Source: JBBQBM01 sp964554485 (GTDB lineage Bacteria; Patescibacteriota; Saccharimonadia; Saccharimonadales; JAGQMS01). From it: a stretch of DNA of 64,000 nucleotides. The notes under the pieces were generated by a model, which was not told the DNA's origin, searched no databases, and saw nothing but the letters and a program-made list of their open reading frames with translations. Of the stretch, positions 59,979 to 64,000 are shown in pieces; positions within the stretch are counted from its first letter, which is position 1, and every line of letters begins with the position of its first letter. The position numbers were made by a program, and so were the translations under genes. The stretch is from the NCBI GenBank assembly GCA_964554485.1, contig CAZKOX010000001.1, positions 1 through 64,000 on the forward strand, in the 5' to 3' direction.

Positions 59979-60143
59979 AACGCACACACCGCGTTTTATT
60001 AGATCGAAGTAAATTCGAACTAATAAAACGTTCTTGGTATCCAGAACATTTTTCGGTTGCGTCTACTCACCAGGCAGTACCATCGTACAGCCTGGCTCCG
60101 TTGCTCACCGAGAAAATGCCCTAGATACTCAAGTGTGTGCGTT
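59979..60143 (+). ncRNA. Conserved structured intergenic RNA element, copy D
   Basis: The best-paired copy. Closing stem CGCACACAC (59981-59989)/GTGTGTGCG (60133-60141), 9 bp. First hairpin CGTTTTATTAG (59992-60002)/CTAATAAAACG (60020-60030) with TCGAA/TTCGA inside. Linker TTCTTGG. Third stem CATTTTTCGGT (60047-60057)/ACCGAGAAAATG (60107-60118) encloses CTACTCAC, apical hairpin CCAGGC..GTAC/GTAC..GCCTGG and CTCCGTTGCTC. ACTCAAG leads into the closing strand. It ends about 60 nt before uvrB. Confidence 0.65.
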
Positions 60144-60192
60144 GTTGTGTCTGGAGTGTCGTATGTGTGCATTGTTGCGACGATAGGTGTCG

Positions 60193-60198
60193 TACAAT
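60193..60198 (+). promoter_or_regulatory. -10 box TACAAT of leaderless uvrB
   Basis: TACAAT lies 7 nt before the uvrB ATG at 60206. No Shine-Dalgarno is present, so transcription should begin at or next to the start codon. Confidence 0.5.
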
Positions 60199-60205
60199 AT
60201 AGGGT

Positions 60206-62185
60206 ATGCAAGAGTTATTTGAGTTGAATTCTAACTATCAGCCTGCTGGCGATCAGCCAGCGGCAATTTCGAAGTTAGTACAAGGCTTAGAGTCTGGCTC
60301 CAAGGAACAGGTACTACTTGGTGTTACTGGTTCGGGTAAGACTTTTACGATGGCTAATGTTGTTTCTAGGCTTCAAAAACCGACACTTGTATTAGCCCAC
60401 AATAAAACCCTCGCAGCCCAGTTATATAATGAATTTCGAGAGTTTTTTCCGAACAACGCGGTTCATTATTTTGTTAGCTATTTTGACTATTATCAACCAG
60501 AAGCCTATATCCCGCGGTCGGACACATTTATAGAAAAAGATAGTCAAATTAATGAAGAGATAGACCGTTTGCGGCACGCTGCCACTGACGCACTATTGTC
60601 GAGACGAGACGTGCTGATAGTGGCATCGGTAAGTTGTATCTATGGCATTGGTTCGGTCGAAGACTATAGCGGTATGTCTATAGATGTCGTAAAAGGTGAA
60701 AAGAAGGTTCGGGACAAGTTTTTAAGACAACTAAGCGATATTCAATATAAACGAAACGATATTGATTTTTTCCGTAGTACTTTTCGGGTCCGCGGCGATG
60801 TCGTTGATGTATATCCAGCCAGTGAAGATACTGCATACCGTATTGACTTCTTCGGAGACGTGGTCGATCGGATTACCAAAATTAATCCCTTAACAGGCGA
60901 GATTGAAGCTGAGCTTGATTCATACCGTATTTTCCCGGGAAGCCACTATGTTACTCCGCGCGAAAAACTAAAAGAAGCCATGGTGCATATTCGTGACGAA
61001 CTAGACGATCGTTTAGCTGGTTTTCAGAAACAGGGCAAACTTCTCGAGGCTCAGCGTTTAAAGCAAAGAACTGATTTTGACCTTGAAATGCTTGAGGAAA
61101 CTGGTTTCGTGAAGGGCATTGAGAACTATTCACGCTACCTAACTAATCGTCAGGAAGGTGAGCAGCCAGCAACGCTATTGGATTATTTTCCGGATGATTT
61201 CTTGATGTTTATCGATGAGTCGCACATGACCATTCCTCAAGTTAGGGGTATGTACAACGGTGACCGCGCAAGAAAAGAAGTTCTTGTGGAACACGGTTTT
61301 CGTTTACCGAGTGCACTTGATAATCGTCCGCTGACATTCGATGAGTTTCAAAGACATATTAATAAGGTGGTTTATGTATCGGCTACTCCGGCACCATACG
61401 AGTTAGAGAGAAGTGGCGAGCCAGTAGAACAGGTGATTAGACCAACAGGATTAATCGACCCTGTTATCAACGTAAGACCCGTAGCTGGGCAAGTCGATGA
61501 TTTAATCGCTGAAATACGTGAGACGGTTAAAAAGGGTCAAAGAGTGCTCGTCACGACCCTCACCAAACGTATGAGCGAAGACTTAACAGACTATTTAAAG
61601 GACCTTGGGATCAAAGTTCAATATCTTCATAGCGATGTCGACACACTAGATCGCAGCGATATTTTACGTGACCTTAGGTTAGGGGTATTTGATGTTTTGG
61701 TTGGTATTAACCTTCTTCGTGAAGGGCTAGACTTACCTGAAGTTAGCTTGGTGGCAATTTTGGATGCAGATAAAGAAGGTTTCTTGCGTTCCAGTCAGGC
61801 ACTTATTCAAACCATTGGTCGAGCAGCACGACATCAAGAAGGACGAGTCATTATGTATGCCGACACTATTACGGGGTCTATGAAAAAAGCTATCGATGAA
61901 ACTTATCGACGTCGCAAAATTCAAGAAACTTATAATAAAAAGCACGGCATTACGCCTACCAGTATCTCAAAGCTTATCGGCAAAGGTATTGAACGAACTT
62001 CACCAATCGAACCAGTTAAAAAGCTTGATCTGCGAAAAATTCCAAAAGAAGAGTATGGTCATCTTATACGTGAACTTACTGGACAGATGGACCTGGCGAG
62101 CGCCAACCTTGAATTCGAAAAGGCCGCTGAACTACGTGATTTGATTGAAGAGATCAAAGCAAAACTTGATCAACCAAAGAAATAG
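60206..62185 (+). CDS. uvrB: Excinuclease ABC subunit B
   Basis: 659 residues. Walker [10 protein letters not shown], the beta-hairpin [10 protein letters not shown], helicase motifs D-E-S-H and [13 protein letters not shown], and a C-terminal UVR motif (about 625-655) that binds UvrC. It verifies DNA lesions in nucleotide excision repair with UvrA and UvrC, which are not in this window. Confidence 0.97.
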   Translation: MQELFELNSNYQPAGDQPAAISKLVQGLESGSKEQVLLGVTGSGKTFTMANVVSRLQKPTLVLAHNKTLAAQLYNEFREFFPNNAVHYFVSYFDYYQPEAYIPRSDTFIEKDSQINEEIDRLRHAATDALLSRRDVLIVASVSCIYGIGSVEDYSGMSIDVVKGEKKVRDKFLRQLSDIQYKRNDIDFFRSTFRVRGDVVDVYPASEDTAYRIDFFGDVVDRITKINPLTGEIEAELDSYRIFPGSHYVTPREKLKEAMVHIRDELDDRLAGFQKQGKLLEAQRLKQRTDFDLEMLEETGFVKGIENYSRYLTNRQEGEQPATLLDYFPDDFLMFIDESHMTIPQVRGMYNGDRARKEVLVEHGFRLPSALDNRPLTFDEFQRHINKVVYVSATPAPYELERSGEPVEQVIRPTGLIDPVINVRPVAGQVDDLIAEIRETVKKGQRVLVTTLTKRMSEDLTDYLKDLGIKVQYLHSDVDTLDRSDILRDLRLGVFDVLVGINLLREGLDLPEVSLVAILDADKEGFLRSSQALIQTIGRAARHQEGRVIMYADTITGSMKKAIDETYRRRKIQETYNKKHGITPTSISKLIGKGIERTSPIEPVKKLDLRKIPKEEYGHLIRELTGQMDLASANLEFEKAAELRDLIEEIKAKLDQPKK

Positions 62186-62215
62186 TCTTCTTTGCAACAG
62201 GGGTGGTTTCGGTGG

Positions 62216-62221
62216 TATACT
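62216..62221 (+). promoter_or_regulatory. -10 box TATACT of leaderless gatC
   Basis: TATACT lies 8 nt before the gatC ATG at 62230 with no Shine-Dalgarno, consistent with a leaderless gatCA message. Confidence 0.5.
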
Positions 62222-62229
62222 TCTCTGTA

Positions 62230-62520
62230 ATGACGAAACTATCAAAGGATGATGTTAAGCGCTTGAGCGATTTGGCTAGATTAAGGCTAACCGATCAAGA
62301 ACTTCAGCAGTTTAGTGGTGAATTTAGTGCGATTTTAGATTACGTCGAACAACTTAAAGATGCTGATACGGAGGGTCTTAAGCCGACATATCAAGTAAAC
62401 AGATTATCAACAGTAACTCGACCAGATGAGTTGATTGACTACGGGGCCGATCAGGCAAGCCTTTTAAAGAATGTGCCGGTGGTCAAGGACAATCAAATTC
62501 AGGTAAAGCGGGTAATCTAA
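62230..62520 (+). CDS. gatC: Asp/Glu-tRNA amidotransferase subunit C
   Basis: 96 residues from the ATG at 62230; a frame from 62203 would include the promoter and is rejected. The family pattern L-S-D-L-A-R-L-R-L-T, I-L-D-Y-V-E-Q-L and R-P-D-E is clear. GatC stabilises GatA in the complex that makes Gln-tRNA (or Asn-tRNA) by transamidation. gatA follows with no gap. Confidence 0.92.
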   Translation: MTKLSKDDVKRLSDLARLRLTDQELQQFSGEFSAILDYVEQLKDADTEGLKPTYQVNRLSTVTRPDELIDYGADQASLLKNVPVVKDNQIQVKRVI

Positions 62521-63939
62521 ATGAGCTGGAAATCCATAACTGAAATTGCTAAAGAAGTTAACTCTGGAAAAACTAGCGCTGTTGAGAACGTCAAAAATTC
62601 TCTAAAAACAATTGAGTCAAAAAGTGAGTTTAAAGCCATAATCGCTACTCTTGAAAAAAGAGCATTGGAGCGAGCAAGGCAAATAGACGATATGATCAAG
62701 CAAGGAAAAAATGCTGGTCGTTTGGCGGGCGTGCCGTTTATCGCTAAAGATAATATTTTAGTTTTCGGAGCTGATACAACTGCCGCCAGTAATATCCTGA
62801 AAGGCTTTGATGCACCATATCAAGCAACTGTAATAGAGAAGCTAGAAGCCGAGGGGGCAATTTGTGTAGCAAAAGCAAATCTTGATGCTTTTGGTCATGG
62901 CGCAAGTACAGAAAACAGTGACTTTTTTACGACCTTAAACCCGAAAGATAAATCACGGGTATCTGGCGGTTCATCAGGTGGACCGGTGGCTGCAGTAATG
63001 CTTGATATGGCCCCATTTGCTCTTGCCACCGACACCGGCGGATCTATTCGTTTACCAGCGTCTTTTTCTGGAGCTGTAGGTTACAAACCAACCTATGGAC
63101 TAGTGTCGCGCTACGGTGTTGTAGCAATGAATTCTAGTACCGATACCGTTGGACCGATTGCTAAAACTGTGGAAGATGCAGCTTTGATATTAGATATCAT
63201 TGCTGGTAAAGACATACTAGATAGCACGACAATCATGAGAGAAGATGGCTATGAAGCAACACCTCTTGATTTGAAGGGTGTAAAAATTGGGGTTGTTGAA
63301 GAATACATGGGTGAAGGAGTGGATCCAGGGGTTAAAAAGATAATAAAAGAAGCCATTAGCATTCTTCAGGGTAGAGGTGCAGAAATCGTAGAAGTTAGTT
63401 TGCCGAGCCTTGCGTATTCTTTGGCGGTTTATTACATTATTTGTCCGGCAGAGGTTAGTAGTAACCTTGGTCGTTATGATGGTCAGCGTTTTGGGCATTC
63501 GTCTAAGGGCGCGAAAGACCTCGAAGGTAGCTATGCTATGTCCCGCGCCGAGGGTTTTGGGGCTGAAGCTAAGCGTCGAATCATGATTGGCACCTATGTG
63601 CTGTCTAGTGGTTATTATGAGGCTTATTATAAAAAAGCAGCTCTCGTTAGAACTAAACTTATAAACGAATTTAACGATGTCTTTAACAGCGTTGATTTTC
63701 TTGTCGGTCCAGTTTCTCCGGTAACTGCTTTTAAGGTTGGTGAAAATATAAACGATCCACTAAAGATGTATCTAATTGACATTATGACGGTCGCTGCCAG
63801 TCTAATTGGCTCACCGGCAATTAGTGTTCCCGCCGGTCTAAGTGACGGTCTGCCGGTTGGATTGCAAATAATTGCACCTTGGGGTAAAGATAAAAGTCTA
63901 CTAAATGCAGCGGCGGCATTTACGGGAGAGAATAAATAA
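62521..63939 (+). CDS. gatA: Asp/Glu-tRNA amidotransferase subunit A
   Basis: 472 residues. Amidase-signature residues are present: Lys in A-K-D-N (about residue 77), the cis-Ser/Ser nucleophile region S-G-G-S-S-G-G-P, and D-T-G-G-S-I-R-L-P-A-S. It releases ammonia from glutamine for the GatB subunit. The start abuts the gatC stop, and the stop overlaps the next ATG by one base; gatB may lie further on. Confidence 0.96.
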   Translation: MSWKSITEIAKEVNSGKTSAVENVKNSLKTIESKSEFKAIIATLEKRALERARQIDDMIKQGKNAGRLAGVPFIAKDNILVFGADTTAASNILKGFDAPYQATVIEKLEAEGAICVAKANLDAFGHGASTENSDFFTTLNPKDKSRVSGGSSGGPVAAVMLDMAPFALATDTGGSIRLPASFSGAVGYKPTYGLVSRYGVVAMNSSTDTVGPIAKTVEDAALILDIIAGKDILDSTTIMREDGYEATPLDLKGVKIGVVEEYMGEGVDPGVKKIIKEAISILQGRGAEIVEVSLPSLAYSLAVYYIICPAEVSSNLGRYDGQRFGHSSKGAKDLEGSYAMSRAEGFGAEAKRRIMIGTYVLSSGYYEAYYKKAALVRTKLINEFNDVFNSVDFLVGPVSPVTAFKVGENINDPLKMYLIDIMTVAASLIGSPAISVPAGLSDGLPVGLQIIAPWGKDKSLLNAAAAFTGENK

Positions 63940-64000
63940 TGTTGGCGCTTGTTGTAGCGATTGTAGCGGCTGTTATTGTACTTTTTGCGCTGTTTGGCTT
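63939..64000 (+). CDS. Start of a membrane protein (partial)
   Basis: An ATG overlaps the last base of the gatA stop and the frame stays open to the window end. The 20 visible residues (L-A-L-V-V-A-I-V-A-A and on) are wholly hydrophobic, an N-terminal membrane helix. It is coupled to gatA but clearly is not GatB. Family cannot be assigned. Confidence 0.55.
   Translation, partial: MLALVVAIVAAVIVLFALFG

Overview
The window is most consistent with the Patescibacteria (CPR), probably a Saccharibacteria (TM7)-like genome. The grounds are: many small anchored proteins with prepilin-like hydrophobic N-termini, very large repeat-built surface proteins, a sortase locus, phosphoketolase plus non-oxidative pentose phosphate genes, GatC/GatA, and many genes whose -10 box lies 6-8 nt before the start codon with no Shine-Dalgarno. 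UGA acts as a stop here (several TGA-terminated genes and ATGA overlaps). The taxonomic call is an inference; no rRNA is present.

Layout. 1-1.9 kb: end of a membrane protein, a long perfect hairpin, two secreted or anchored proteins and a small cysteine-containing protein. 1.9-4.7 kb (minus): VKOR, dihydroorotate dehydrogenase, a YggU-like protein and a PD-(D/E)XK nuclease-like protein. 4.8-8.8 kb (plus): a redox operon (FNR-like protein with a membrane tail, ApbE, haem-type membrane protein, anchored protein) and a DUF5667-like protein. 8.8-12.3 kb (minus): phosphoketolase and acetate kinase. 12.4-20.7 kb (minus): a 2095-residue surface protein followed by a MacB-like ABC ATPase and permease. 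20.9-27.4 kb (plus): degenerate M23-like protein, DUF1295 protein, a 1344-residue VWA/SpaA-like protein with an LAQTG sorting signal, its sortase and a 34-residue membrane peptide. 27.4-42.9 kb: tRNA hydroxylase TrhO, an EEP phosphatase, DEAD-box helicase, RRM protein, TyrS, an AI-2E family protein, RmuC, a GH63-like hydrolase, YajQ, PheS/PheT, DUF2207 protein and a histidine phosphatase.

42.9-44.45 kb has no conventional gene and is visibly G+C-richer than its surroundings. It holds a promoter, a chain of stable hairpins (two with GNRA tetraloops), three tRNA-shaped modules with abnormal anticodon loops (one with anticodon UCA) and a strong terminator. A second promoter, a structured leader and a 45-codon zinc-ribbon-like ORF follow. 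I read the first unit as a large structured RNA carrying tRNA-like domains.

44.45-64 kb (mostly plus): L25, an ABC exporter, FKBP, glutaredoxin/thioredoxin reductase, a fasciclin-like protein, GDPD, pyrophosphatase, then a sugar-phosphate cluster (GAPDH, RpiB, Rpe, split transketolase, class II aldolase, transaldolase, PfkB-family kinase), two poorly known proteins, UvrB and GatCA. With phosphoketolase and acetate kinase these genes would convert pentose and hexose phosphates to acetyl-phosphate and triose phosphate and make ATP without phosphofructokinase.

The most unusual recurring signal is a family of four intergenic, same-strand elements of about 160-180 nt (near 30.4, 41.9, 46.9 and 60.0 kb). 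They share one multi-stem architecture and short conserved loop sequences, while their helix sequences differ but still pair. I do not recognise the family.
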